This document shows, piece after piece, positions 17,176 to 26,007 of a DNA stretch of 64,000 bases. The translations under genes were made by a program, and so were the position numbers. The notes beneath the pieces were generated by a model that searched no databases, was not told the DNA's origin, and was given only the letters and a program-made list of their open reading frames with translations. The DNA lies in the NCBI GenBank assembly GCA_016720115.1, contig JADJXT010000001.1, positions 1,240,001 through 1,304,000 of the forward strand. Reading direction: 5' to 3'. This stretch comes from Sphingomonadales bacterium. GTDB taxonomy: Bacteria > Pseudomonadota > Alphaproteobacteria > Sphingomonadales > Sphingomonadaceae. How positions within the stretch are numbered: the stretch's first letter is position 1; the number at the start of each line of letters is the position of its first letter.

Positions 17176-18348
17176 TCAGGCAGCGGGCGCAGGCTCAATC
17201 GCGACGATTTGGGGAAGTATGGCGTCGAGCAGCGGGAAGCCTTTGGGGGTAACCGAAATCCTCCCCGCATGCGGGAGAGGAGAAGCAGCGACAAACCCCA
17301 GACCTTCCAGCTTCTCCACGGCCGCCCAATCGACCAGATCGTCCGCAGCCATGCCGAAGCGCTTGCTCAGCGCCGTGATGTCCACGCCCTCGCGCAGCCG
17401 CAGGCCCATCAGCAGCGCCTCCATTGCCTGCGTCGCTGCATCCAGTCGCGTCTCGCTTTGCAGGCCGTGACCGTTGCGTCCGATTGCGGTCAGGAAATTC
17501 TCCGGCTTGCGGTGCCGCTGCGTCGCCATGCCGGTGCGCCGTCCGTGCGCGCCGGGGCCGACGCCGACATAGTCCTGATAGCGCCAGTAAGCGAGATTGT
17601 GACGGCTTTCCTGCCCCGGTGCGGCATGGTTGCTGATTTCATAGGCGGGAAGGCCCGTCGCCTCCATGCGGGCCTGCGTCAACTCGTACAGGTCGGCGGC
17701 CGCATCGTCGTCGAGCGGCGCCCACTGGCTTTTGGCGACATCGGTGGCAAAGCGGGTGCCGGGTTCGATGGTGAGCTGGTAGAGCGATAGGTGTGTCGTT
17801 CCGAAGCCGATGGCGCGCGCCAGTTCGGCATCCCATGCCTCTGCGGTCTGGCCGGGCCGTGCGTAGATGAGGTCGATGCTAGCGCGGTCGAAATGGCGCT
17901 GCGCGGTATCGAGCGCGGCAAGGCTTTCGTCGACACGGTGCGCGCGGCCCAGAAAACCGAGCGTTTCATCGTCGAGTGCCTGCAGCCCGAGCGACACGCG
18001 GTTGACCCCGGCCGCCGCCAGTTCGGCAAAGCGCGCTGCCTCGACCGAGGAGGGATTGGCCTCCAATGTGATCTCTATGTCGTTGGCAAAGCCCCAATGC
18101 CGCTCCGCCGCCGCGATCAGCGCCGCAGCGGTTTCGGGCGGCATTAGCGAAGGCGTGCCGCCACCGAAAAAGATCGACCCCAGCCTGCGGCCGTGCGTCA
18201 GCCGCGCTTCATGCGCGAGGTCGGCGAGCAGCGCCTCGCGCCATGCCGCTTGGTCGACACTCTCGCGCACATGGCTGTTGAAATCGCAATAAGGGCATTT
18301 GGAAACGCAGAACGGCCAATGGATGTAAAGGGCGAGGGGGCGAGACAT
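17176..18348 (-). CDS. hemW: HemW-type radical SAM protein
   Basis: A 390-residue radical SAM protein with the cluster motif CVSKCPYC near residue 13, then FFGGGTPSLM and LEANPSS. HemW proteins resemble coproporphyrinogen III dehydrogenase HemN but act as heme chaperones. The extra N-terminal cysteine of HemN is absent, which fits HemW. It lies just upstream of xerC on the same strand, with rdgB and rph further upstream. Confidence 0.9.
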   Translation of the reverse strand: MSRPLALYIHWPFCVSKCPYCDFNSHVRESVDQAAWREALLADLAHEARLTHGRRLGSIFFGGGTPSLMPPETAAALIAAAERHWGFANDIEITLEANPSSVEAARFAELAAAGVNRVSLGLQALDDETLGFLGRAHRVDESLAALDTAQRHFDRASIDLIYARPGQTAEAWDAELARAIGFGTTHLSLYQLTIEPGTRFATDVAKSQWAPLDDDAAADLYELTQARMEATGLPAYEISNHAAPGQESRHNLAYWRYQDYVGVGPGAHGRRTGMATQRHRKPENFLTAIGRNGHGLQSETRLDAATQAMEALLMGLRLREGVDITALSKRFGMAADDLVDWAAVEKLEGLGFVAASPLPHAGRISVTPKGFPLLDAILPQIVAIEPAPAA

Positions 18349-18368
18349 AAAATCCCCTAGCTCACTTT

Positions 18369-18459
18369 GTCATTCCCGCGAAAGCGGGAATCCATGGTCT
18401 GACACCAAGTCTTAAACCGACAATATAGACCATGGACCCCCGATCAGGTCGGGGGTGAC
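18369..18459. repeat. 91-bp palindromic repeat, copy 2 of 3
   Basis: Same structure as 4463-4553: GTCATTCCCGCGAAAGCGGG at one end and GTCGGGGGTGAC at the other, with inner CCATGGTCT/AGACCATGG. It fills the gap between hemW and rdgB. Confidence 0.9.
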
Positions 18460-18487
18460 ACAGTTGATAAAGGGAGAGGAACTTGCG

Positions 18488-19129
18488 TCAAAAAACCGCC
18501 TCAACCAGTTTGCGGAAGGCATCGGCCCGGTGGCTCATCGCGTGCTTTTCAGCCGGATCGAGTTCGGCAAATGTCTGCTCGCGGCTCAGCGGGACGAACA
18601 CCGGATCGTAGCCGAAGCCCATCGTGCCGCGCGGTGGCCAGGCGAGGGTGCCGTGGACGCGGCCTTCGAAGACTTCCACATGCCCGTCGGGCCAGGCGAG
18701 CGCGAGCGTGCAGGTGAAATAGGCGCTGCGGTCGGCATCCGGCCCCTGTGCGGCCAGCTTGCCCTCGACCTTGCCCATCGCAAGATACCAGTCGCGCCCC
18801 GGGCCGCCGAGCGCCTGCGCCTCGAACCACTGCTTTTCGGCCCAGTCGGCGGTGTACACCCCCGGCGCCCCGCCCAGCGCCGCGACGCACAGCCCGCTGT
18901 CGTCGGCAAGCGCAGGCAGGCCCGATGCCCTGGCCGATGCGTGCGCCTTCAGCAGCGCGTTTTCGGCGAAGCTGTTGCCGGTTTCCTCGGGCTCGGGTAG
19001 GCCCAGATCGCCTGCCGACACCGGCTCGATCCCGAACGGTTCGAGCAGCGCACGGATCTCGCGCACCTTGCCGGCATTGTGACTGGCGATCACCAGCTTT
19101 CCGGGGGTAAGTTTGCGGTGGTTGGTCAT
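18488..19129 (-). CDS. rdgB: XTP/dITP diphosphatase
   Basis: A 213-residue Ham1/RdgB pyrophosphatase that cleans the nucleotide pool of ITP and XTP. It shows SHNAGKVREI near residue 11, ENALLKAHA, ADDSGLCV and the late SHRADAFRKL segment. ATG 19129 is chosen because it places the first motif at the family position; two in-frame starts lie 4 and 8 codons upstream. Confidence 0.93.
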   Translation of the reverse strand: MTNHRKLTPGKLVIASHNAGKVREIRALLEPFGIEPVSAGDLGLPEPEETGNSFAENALLKAHASARASGLPALADDSGLCVAALGGAPGVYTADWAEKQWFEAQALGGPGRDWYLAMGKVEGKLAAQGPDADRSAYFTCTLALAWPDGHVEVFEGRVHGTLAWPPRGTMGFGYDPVFVPLSREQTFAELDPAEKHAMSHRADAFRKLVEAVF

Positions 19130-19148
19130 GATTTGCCCCATATTCTGT

Positions 19149-19239
19149 GTCATTCCCGCGAAAGCGGGAATCCATGGTCTAAGACACCGGTCTAAACCAA
19201 CAATTCAGACCATGGATCCCCGATCAAGTCGGGGATGAC
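19149..19239. repeat. 91-bp palindromic repeat, copy 3 of 3
   Basis: Third copy of the element, starting GTCATTCCCGCGAAAGCGGG and ending GTCGGGGATGAC, between rdgB and rph. Copies 2 and 3 lie less than 700 bp apart and flank rdgB as direct repeats. Confidence 0.9.
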
Positions 19240-19267
19240 TCAGTCTGCGAGTGGCCTATGCCGACAA

Positions 19268-19981
19268 TCACTTCACCGCTTCACCTTGCGCGGCAAAAAT
19301 GCGGTCGCAGCCCATGCGGGCGAGGCGGAGGAGGCGGAGCAGCGCTTCCTCGTCATACGGCGCGCCTTCGGCGGTGGCCTGCGCCTCGGCGATCTTGCCG
19401 CCTTCGATCAGCACGAAATTGGCGTCGGCATCGGCCGAACTGTCCTCGATATAGTCGAGGTCGAGCACCGGCGTGCCCTGATAGATACCGCAGCTGACCG
19501 CAGCGACGCGGGCGGTGATCGGGTCTTCCTTCACCTTGCCCTCGGCCATCAGCTTGTTGACCGCGAGGCGCAGCGCGACCCACGCGCCCGAAATCGCCGC
19601 GGTGCGGGTGCCGCCATCGGCCTGCAACACGTCGCAATCGAGCGTGATCTGGAATTCGCCCAGTTTCTTGAGGTCGACGACCGCGCGCAGGCTGCGCCCG
19701 ATGAGACGCTGGATTTCCTGCGTCCGGCCCGATTGCTTGCCCTTGGCTGCCTCGCGCTGACCGCGCGTATGCGTGGCGCGGGGGAGCATGGAGTATTCCG
19801 CCGTCACCCAGCCTTCGCCCTTGCCGCGCAGCCAGGGTGGCAGCCGGTCTTCGATGCTGGCGGTCACCAGCACGCGGGTATCGCCAAAGCCGATGAGGAC
19901 GCTGCCCTCGGCATGTTTGGTAAAGCCGGTTTCGATTGTAATGGCGCGCATTTCGTCTGGCGCGCGGCCTGAAGGACGCAT
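19268..19981 (-). CDS. rph: Ribonuclease PH
   Basis: A 237-residue phosphorolytic 3'-exoribonuclease that trims tRNA 3' ends. Typical motifs are MRPSGRAPDEMR at the start, TEFSMLP-like TAEYSMLPRATHTR, QADGGTRTAAISGAW and YIEDSSADADANFV. The ATG at 19981 has AGGAG upstream. It is divergent from hrcA across about 185 bp, the usual alphaproteobacterial order. Confidence 0.95.
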   Translation of the reverse strand: MRPSGRAPDEMRAITIETGFTKHAEGSVLIGFGDTRVLVTASIEDRLPPWLRGKGEGWVTAEYSMLPRATHTRGQREAAKGKQSGRTQEIQRLIGRSLRAVVDLKKLGEFQITLDCDVLQADGGTRTAAISGAWVALRLAVNKLMAEGKVKEDPITARVAAVSCGIYQGTPVLDLDYIEDSSADADANFVLIEGGKIAEAQATAEGAPYDEEALLRLLRLARMGCDRIFAAQGEAVK

Positions 19982-20066
19982 TTTGATCTCCTGATATTCG
20001 ACGGCGCTGCGCTTATCGGGCAAAATGCCTGCGCGCAATCACCCTTCCGCGCAATCACCCTTCTTC

Positions 20067-20135
20067 GTCATCCCGAACTTGTTTCGGGATAGCAGGCAAT
20101 GCTTGTGTGTTATCCCGAAACAAGTTCGGGATGAC
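20067..20135. repeat. 25-bp perfect inverted repeat between rph and hrcA
   Basis: The arms 20067-20091 and 20111-20135 are exact reverse complements, beginning GTCATCCCGAACTTGTTTCG, with a 19-nt spacer. It lies in the divergent rph/hrcA promoter region. It looks like a REP-type element rather than CIRCE. Confidence 0.9.
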
Positions 20136-20165
20136 GACGGGATTTTTAATTGTCATAAGACCGAT

Positions 20166-21209
20166 GTGAACAGCCCGCCGATCACCGAACTCAGCGACCG
20201 CACCCGCACGATCTTTCGTATCGTGGTGGAAAGCTATCTGGAATCGGGGGCGCCTGTCGGCTCGCGCACGCTTTCGAAGGTGGGCGGGCTCAACCTCTCG
20301 CCTGCCTCGATCCGCAATGTGATGCAGGATCTGGAGGAAGCGGGGCTGCTCGCTGCGCCGCATACCAGCGCGGGACGGATGCCGACCGAGCAGGGCTTGC
20401 GGCTGTTCGTCGATGGCATGATGCAGGCGGCAGAGCCGACCGCAGACGAGCGCCGCGCCATCGAATCCCGGCTGGAAGGCAGCGGCCCGATCGAAAGCGC
20501 GCTCGCCGCCGCGACCGCCGCACTCTCCGGCCTTTCGGCCTGCGCAGGCGTCGTGCTGGTGCCCAAGCGCGAGGCGGTGTTGCGGCATTTCAGCTTTGCA
20601 CGATTGTCGGCCACGCAGGCGCTGGCGATCATGGTCGGCGCCGATGGCAGCGTCGAAAACCGGCTGGTGGAGATATCACCCTCGGTCGGCGACGGCGCGC
20701 TGGCCGAGGCGGGAAACTATATCAGCGCCCGCCTTTCCGGGCTGACGCTATCCGAAGCGCTCGCACGGCTCGATGCCGAGATTCGCGGGCAAAAGGCGGC
20801 GCTCGACACGGCCAGCGCAGAACTGGTGCGCAAGGGCCTCGCCTTGTGGTCGCTCGACGCCAATGACAGGCCGGTGCTGATCGTGCGCGGCCAGTCCAAC
20901 CTCCTCGACGAAACCGCCGCCGCCGATCTCGACCGCGTCCGCCAGTTGCTCGACGAGCTCGAAAGCACCGAGGAGATCGCCCGGCTGATCGACAGCGCGC
21001 GCGAGGCGCAGGCGACGCGGATTTTCATCGGGTCGGAAAACAACCTGTTCTCGCTTTCGGGCTCATCGGTGATCGCCGCGCCCTATCGCGATCAGGAAGG
21101 CAAGATCGTCGGCGTCGTCGGCGTGATCGGCCCGACCCGCCTGAACTATGCCCGCATCGTCCCCATGGTCGATTTCACCGCCCAGGCGTTGTCGCGGCTG
21201 ATGAAGTGA
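20166..21209 (+). CDS. hrcA: Heat-inducible transcription repressor HrcA
   Basis: A 347-residue repressor that binds CIRCE operators, usually at groESL. The N-terminal winged helix (ELSDRTRTIFRIVVESYLES, then GSRTLSKVGGLNLSPASIRN) and the C-terminal GPTRLNYARIVPMVDFTA are diagnostic. The GTG at 20166 is the best start by alignment, though no clear ribosome site is seen. No CIRCE was found in this window, so its targets lie elsewhere. Confidence 0.93.
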   Translation: MNSPPITELSDRTRTIFRIVVESYLESGAPVGSRTLSKVGGLNLSPASIRNVMQDLEEAGLLAAPHTSAGRMPTEQGLRLFVDGMMQAAEPTADERRAIESRLEGSGPIESALAAATAALSGLSACAGVVLVPKREAVLRHFSFARLSATQALAIMVGADGSVENRLVEISPSVGDGALAEAGNYISARLSGLTLSEALARLDAEIRGQKAALDTASAELVRKGLALWSLDANDRPVLIVRGQSNLLDETAAADLDRVRQLLDELESTEEIARLIDSAREAQATRIFIGSENNLFSLSGSSVIAAPYRDQEGKIVGVVGVIGPTRLNYARIVPMVDFTAQALSRLMK

Positions 21210-21213
21210 ATTT

Positions 21214-21360
21214 ATGTCACCCGAAGCACCGAAGGACCGAAGAAGCTGGCGTTAGCCAGCAGCCACATTTGTTCGCTCAAAGTTTATCCTGAATTTTCCT
21301 TGATGATTGCGCTTCGCGCCATACGCGATCTCTTCGGTCCTTCGGTGCTTCGGGTGACAT
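21214..21360. repeat. 30-bp perfect inverted repeat between hrcA and grpE
   Basis: Arms 21214-21243 and 21331-21360 are exact reverse complements (start ATGTCACCCGAAGCACCGAA), separated by 87 bp. Within each arm CCGAAG-like units repeat. The element fills most of the hrcA-grpE gap. Confidence 0.92.
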
Positions 21361-21429
21361 CCTCCGTCAAAGCTTGATGAAAAAGCGACAGTGCCTATAT
21401 GCGCCTCAACACAGACATTCGGGGCTATC

Positions 21430-21996
21430 ATGAACGATCAGGACAAGTACGACGCCGCAATCGAACAGGAACTGGAAGGCGTGCCCGGGCATCTTCAGGG
21501 TGCGGGCGATGCTGGCGACAGTGCGGCCGAGGAACTGAACAAGCTGGCCGCCGAACTGGAAACCGCGCGGCAGGATATCCTCTACGCGCAGGCCGAGGTG
21601 CAGAATGTGCGCCGCCGCATGGAGAAGGAGGCCGCCGATGCCCGCGCCTATGCCGCGACCGGCTTTGCCCGCGATATCCTCTCGGTATCGGACAATCTCA
21701 GCCGCGCGCTCGAGGCGATCCCTGCCGAAATGCGCGACGATGAAAAGATGAAGCCGCTGGTCACCGGGCTCGAAGCCACGGGGCGCGAGCTGGAAAGCGT
21801 GTTCGGCAAGCATGGCATCAGCCGCATCGCCGCGATGGGCCTGCCGCTCGATCCCAACCAGCATCAGGCGATGGTCGAAATCCCGACCGCCGATGCAGAG
21901 CCGGGCACCATCGTTGCCGAAATGCAGGCCGGTTACATGATCAGGGACAGGCTGTTGCGTCCGGCCATGGTCGGGGTGGCGAAAAAGCCCGAATGA
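21430..21996 (+). CDS. grpE: Nucleotide exchange factor GrpE
   Basis: A 188-residue GrpE that releases ADP from DnaK. A long N-terminal coiled coil (ELNKLAAELETARQDILYAQ onward) leads to the beta domain with GISRIAAMGLPLDPNQHQAM and EMQAGYMIRDRLLRPAMV, which is diagnostic. ATG 21430 is preferred to an ATG 13 codons upstream. dnaK-dnaJ lie 5 kb downstream. Confidence 0.95.
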   Translation: MNDQDKYDAAIEQELEGVPGHLQGAGDAGDSAAEELNKLAAELETARQDILYAQAEVQNVRRRMEKEAADARAYAATGFARDILSVSDNLSRALEAIPAEMRDDEKMKPLVTGLEATGRELESVFGKHGISRIAAMGLPLDPNQHQAMVEIPTADAEPGTIVAEMQAGYMIRDRLLRPAMVGVAKKPE

Positions 21997-22043
21997 TCCA
22001 CTGAGCGAGCGTCATCCCTTTTTCGGCAGGTTCGCCGCTTAAA

Positions 22044-22550
22044 TTACTTCGCTCGCTGCGATGGCGCGATATTCCGCTTGGTTAGGGCTTGTTGAAGCGA
22101 GCTGCTTGCTGTCTGTAAGGCGGTTACTAACTCTCGAAACTGCGGCAGCGTAAAAACCGATGCGGCTCGATCATCGGACGCGCTGTTTTTCGCATTCCGG
22201 AAAATCGCAACAATGGAGTTGCTCGTGGTGATTGCTATCTCCATTCGGGAATGAACCAGATCGGCCCGAATGGTCAGCAGTTCGGCGATCCTGAATAGTT
22301 CGGCATCGGTCTTCTTTTTCAGCTCCTTCGAGCGATGCGGTCCCGCCGGAATCTTTTTGGCTGCTTCGATTTTATGGCCAAGTGGTGCGGTTTCGCATAT
22401 TGGCTTGGCACCATTCTCCGCAATATAGTTGAGGATTGCCGCTTCTACATCGGCGAAGCAATCGAGCATCTCGCTGCGCAGCCGGTAAAAACTGAGCATT
22501 TTTCTGTCGACTTCACCAATTCCAGTGAGCGTGCCGGTAGGAGCGTTCAT
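22044..22550 (-). CDS. Orphan helical protein, HEPN-like motif
   Basis: A 168-residue soluble, helix-rich protein with no family I recognise. Residues about 92-103 read LLTIRADLVHSR, an R-x4-H pattern at the end of a predicted helix pair, which resembles the RNase site of HEPN proteins. The C-terminus (FTLPQFRELVTALQTASSSLQ) is also helical. GC is near 50%, well below the neighbours, which suggests acquisition. The HEPN link is inference from one motif. Confidence 0.55.
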   Translation of the reverse strand: MNAPTGTLTGIGEVDRKMLSFYRLRSEMLDCFADVEAAILNYIAENGAKPICETAPLGHKIEAAKKIPAGPHRSKELKKKTDAELFRIAELLTIRADLVHSRMEIAITTSNSIVAIFRNAKNSASDDRAASVFTLPQFRELVTALQTASSSLQQALTKRNIAPSQRAK

Positions 22551-22586
22551 GATTTCAGCAACTAACCGTCAAAAGTTGCTGAAGAA

Positions 22587-23255
22587 TTACCCACCCTTGC
22601 GGAACAACTCCATGCCGGAGCGGGTGGTGTGAAACACGAACACGCTGGTCAGCAAGAAACCAAGTGCCACCGCAAAAATATCGAAGGGTGAGAAAAGCTG
22701 GTTGGCAACCGGCCAGTGAATGTCGGTCGCGGTCCCGAAGACATACATGCAGATCGTCAGCACGATCAGCATCAGGCGCACCTCGGTGGGGCCGCCTCCC
22801 AAGTAGGTCAGGTTCATCACGCCGAAGATCTTGGCCGAGATGAAAGTGTGGATCGACAGCAGCAGATAGCCCGCGAGGCCGAACAGAGCGGTGTCCATCC
22901 GCATATAGGGACTCAGCCCCATGCCGATGATGAACAAGGTGTTGGCAAGCGCGTCGAGGCTGTGATCGATGAAATAGCCGTAATTGGGGCGTTCGATCTT
23001 GCGATAGCGCGCGACGCTGCCGTCGAGCGAATCGCCGAACCAGTTGATGCAAAAGCCGAGTATTGAAAGCCAGAGCCAGTCGCGGCCCCAATTGCTGGCG
23101 ATATAGCCCGTGGCAATCAGGACTGCGCCGAAAAAGCCCAATGCCGTCAACCGGTCGGGCGTCCACCACAATGGTAGGCGCGCGCAAATCCAGTTGAGCA
23201 AGCGCCGCTCGACTGCTGCAGTAAGATTTTCCTGAATGCGTTTCGGGGCAGTCAC
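22587..23255 (-). CDS. CDP-alcohol phosphatidyltransferase family protein
   Basis: A 222-residue inner-membrane enzyme with about six membrane helices. The catalytic signature is complete: DSLDGSVAR, then G-Y-F-I-D and H-S-L-D (D-x2-DG-x2-AR-x9-G-x3-D-x3-D). Such enzymes move a phospho-alcohol from CDP-diacylglycerol or CDP-alcohols in lipid synthesis; the acceptor is not predictable here. It starts with GTG at 23255. Confidence 0.87.
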   Translation of the reverse strand: MTAPKRIQENLTAAVERRLLNWICARLPLWWTPDRLTALGFFGAVLIATGYIASNWGRDWLWLSILGFCINWFGDSLDGSVARYRKIERPNYGYFIDHSLDALANTLFIIGMGLSPYMRMDTALFGLAGYLLLSIHTFISAKIFGVMNLTYLGGGPTEVRLMLIVLTICMYVFGTATDIHWPVANQLFSPFDIFAVALGFLLTSVFVFHTTRSGMELFRKGG

Positions 23256-23380
23256 TTATTGTCCTTTTTGCCATCCCCCAATGTTGCGCTTTTGTGACAG
23301 CGCACGCAAAAGCGCAAGCCGGAAAGCAGGGCGCTTTTCGGGCACTAGCCGTGCGGGATTTGCTGGGCTATTCGAACGCC

Positions 23381-24775
23381 ATGGCCACAGCGGCAAGCCT
23401 TATGGATCGCCAGTCCCCCTGGCGCGACGAGCTTCGCGCGACGCTGGTGCTCGCCTGGCCGCTGATCCTGACCAATGTCACCATGGTGCTGATCAATTCG
23501 ACCGACGTCTTCCTGCTCGCCCGGCTGGGGCCCGATGCTTTGGCGGCATCGGCGCTGGGAACGGGGATATTGTTTGCGATGATGCTGGTCGGCATCGGCA
23601 TCGTCATCGCCGGATCGCCGTTGATGGCGGCAGAGCTTGGTCGCAAGGCCCATTCGGTGCGCGATATCCGCCGCACATTCCGCCAGTCGATGTGGTCGGC
23701 GACGGTCGTCTGCATCCCGATCTGGGCGCTGTTGTGGTTCACCGGCGATTTCCTCAGCTGGGCCGGGCAGCCGCAAAGGCTTGCCGACGATACAGGCCAG
23801 TTCATGCGCGCGATCATGTGGCTTTTATGGCCGCAACTCGGAGTTGTCGCGCTGCGCAGCTTCATGGCGGCGCTGGAACTGCCCAAATGGACAATGGTTG
23901 CAGGGTCCGCTGCGGTCGTGGTGAATGCTGTGCTCAACTATGGCTTGATCTTCGGCCATTTCGGCCTGCCTCGGCTCGAACTGGTTGGGGCAGGCATCGG
24001 CAGCACGCTGACCGGACTGTTCCAGTTCCTGTTCCTTGCCGTCATCGCGATGCGGCATCCCAAATTCCGCCGCTATCACCTTTTTGGCCGCTGGTGGCGC
24101 GCTGACTGGCCACGCTTTGCGACGATCTGGAGGCTGGGTTTTCCCATTGGCCTGCATATGGGTTTTGAGGCGATGGTCTTTGCCGCCGCGATTTTCCTGA
24201 TGGGCTATATCAGCATAGAGGCCGCCGCCGCGCACGCCGTTGCTATCCAGATTGCATCGATGACCTTCATGGTACCCATGGGTCTGGCGCAGGCGGCAAC
24301 GGTGCGTGTCGGGCTGGGCTATGGCAGGCGCGACGCGGAGGCGATCCGGCTGTCGGGCTGGACGGCCTATATATTGGGCGTGGGCTTTATGACGGCTATG
24401 GCGCTTATCATCTGGCTGTTCCCGACTGCTCTGGCAGGCATATTTATCGAACCCCATGATGCTGGCAATGCAGAGGTGTTGCAACTGGCCGTATCGTTCC
24501 TGATTATCGCTGCGATTTTCCAGATATTCGATGGCGCGCAGGTGGTGGGGACAGGCATGTTGCGCGGGCTTCAGGATACGACCTGGCCCATGCTGTTTGC
24601 TGCGTTCGGATACTGGGTCGTCGGCATCGGCTTTGGTTGCTGGCTCGCCTTTTATCGGGGCTATGATGGCGTGGGCATCTGGATCGGCCTTGCGCTTGGC
24701 CTTGGCATTGTTGCCGGACTGGTGCTCAGCCGATGGCTGATGCGCCACCGGCTGAGGCTTGTTTCTGCCGTCTAA
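23381..24775 (+). CDS. MATE-family multidrug efflux transporter
   Basis: About 464 residues with twelve membrane helices in two halves. NorM-type features are WPLILTNVTMVLINSTDVFL, the acidic D in helix 1, and MVPMGLAQAATVRVGLGYGR at the start of the second half. It exports cationic drugs in exchange for Na+ or H+. Start is uncertain: ATG 23381 is used; GTG 23294 and ATG 23402 are in frame and none has a clear ribosome site. The stop overlaps the stop of the opposing dioxygenase gene by 4 bp. Confidence 0.9.
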   Translation: MATAASLMDRQSPWRDELRATLVLAWPLILTNVTMVLINSTDVFLLARLGPDALAASALGTGILFAMMLVGIGIVIAGSPLMAAELGRKAHSVRDIRRTFRQSMWSATVVCIPIWALLWFTGDFLSWAGQPQRLADDTGQFMRAIMWLLWPQLGVVALRSFMAALELPKWTMVAGSAAVVVNAVLNYGLIFGHFGLPRLELVGAGIGSTLTGLFQFLFLAVIAMRHPKFRRYHLFGRWWRADWPRFATIWRLGFPIGLHMGFEAMVFAAAIFLMGYISIEAAAAHAVAIQIASMTFMVPMGLAQAATVRVGLGYGRRDAEAIRLSGWTAYILGVGFMTAMALIIWLFPTALAGIFIEPHDAGNAEVLQLAVSFLIIAAIFQIFDGAQVVGTGMLRGLQDTTWPMLFAAFGYWVVGIGFGCWLAFYRGYDGVGIWIGLALGLGIVAGLVLSRWLMRHRLRLVSAV

Positions 24776-25929
24776 ATCGTCTGTGCGCGGTTTTCGTCGC
24801 GGTGCTTTTTCAGATATTTCATGAAAGGCGTGCCACCGGTGCCGACATCGGTATCATTGCCTGCGCCTGACGGTGCCTGCTTGTTGATATAGCTGGCCGC
24901 ATATTCGAGATGGCGGGTGCGGAAACGCGCGACCTGTTCGACGCAGGCGTTGAACGCATCCCTGACCGGCTGGCTCTGCGTTCTGGCAAAGTCGCGCAGC
25001 GTGCTGGCATCGCGCACCGCCTCGATGAACCGGCGGTGCCGGGGCGGGCGATAAGCGTGGAGTTCGTCGAGAAACTCGCGCAGCGGATCGCTTTCGTGCA
25101 CCACCTGGAACAGCCCGTCCATCGCCGGAACGATCGAGCTTTGCGAGCCTGTCTGCCCGCGAAACGCCTGTGGCTTGCCTCCATATTTGCCAACGCCTTC
25201 GTAGATCAGGCCTTCGGGCATCGCCGGATTGTTCTTCCAGCCGTGGATATAGGGGCGCACGCGCTGATAATAGACATAGGGATCGCAGCGCTCGGGCATC
25301 CGGTCGAAATGGGCGTTCATGGCATCCCAGACGGTGTTCATTTCGGTCAGCAACTGCTCAACCTTTGTGGCGTCCTGCTGTGCCGCTGCACCGACCAGTT
25401 CGGTTGCAAGCTGCAACGCACGGCCCGCCTCGGCCTCGATCGCGACATGGACGAGGACGAACCAGTTTTCATCCTGCCCGCCGAAGAAATTCTGGTGCAT
25501 CGCGATATTGTCGAGGGTGATGCCGCCGCTCTTGTCGAGCCGGTACCAGTTGTCGAGCACATAGCCCGAATAGGGAAGCAGCGGCGGCAGCCCCAGATGA
25601 TCGCCAATGGCGCAGATCGGTACGGCAAGGTTGGCGGGCAGGCTGGTAGGCGCCTCGGCCTCTCCCCAGACCCAGGCCTGCACCAGAAAACTGTAATGCA
25701 CCATCGCGGTGCGCACTTGCTCGTTGGTCGCACTGGCAAGGAAGGCTGCCATGTCGGGATGGCCGACCTGCTTCAGGAAATGCCGCGCGCGGCCCGATGT
25801 CAACAGGTCCGAAAGGCTTGCGGCTGCATCAAGCATTTCGTCGAAGCCATCCGGCAGCTCGATTTCGTCGATTTCATGGTTTGAGAGGTAGCCTCGCTCT
25901 GCGCTGAGGCCAAAATCTGCAAGTTTCAT
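24772..25929 (-). CDS. Indoleamine 2,3-dioxygenase family heme enzyme
   Basis: A 385-residue protein with clear IDO-family blocks: SGYVLDNWYRLD, WFVLVHVAIEAEAGRAL, FRGQTGSQSSIVPAMDGL, AYRPPRHRRFIEAV, FRTRHLEYAASYI with the likely proximal His, and GTGGTPFMKYLKKHRDE. IDO enzymes open the indole ring of tryptophan to N-formylkynurenine with O2. Bacterial members are uncommon compared with tryptophan 2,3-dioxygenase and their true substrates are less tested. ATG 25929 is preferred to an upstream start. No kynurenine genes are adjacent. Confidence 0.88.
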   Translation of the reverse strand: MKLADFGLSAERGYLSNHEIDEIELPDGFDEMLDAAASLSDLLTSGRARHFLKQVGHPDMAAFLASATNEQVRTAMVHYSFLVQAWVWGEAEAPTSLPANLAVPICAIGDHLGLPPLLPYSGYVLDNWYRLDKSGGITLDNIAMHQNFFGGQDENWFVLVHVAIEAEAGRALQLATELVGAAAQQDATKVEQLLTEMNTVWDAMNAHFDRMPERCDPYVYYQRVRPYIHGWKNNPAMPEGLIYEGVGKYGGKPQAFRGQTGSQSSIVPAMDGLFQVVHESDPLREFLDELHAYRPPRHRRFIEAVRDASTLRDFARTQSQPVRDAFNACVEQVARFRTRHLEYAASYINKQAPSGAGNDTDVGTGGTPFMKYLKKHRDENRAQTI

Positions 25930-26007
25930 GGAAGTCTCTTGGGCGAGGTGCGGGTTGGGCCACCTCTGCGACAACTGGTATCAACTGATACTATATGGCG
26001 CAAGCCA

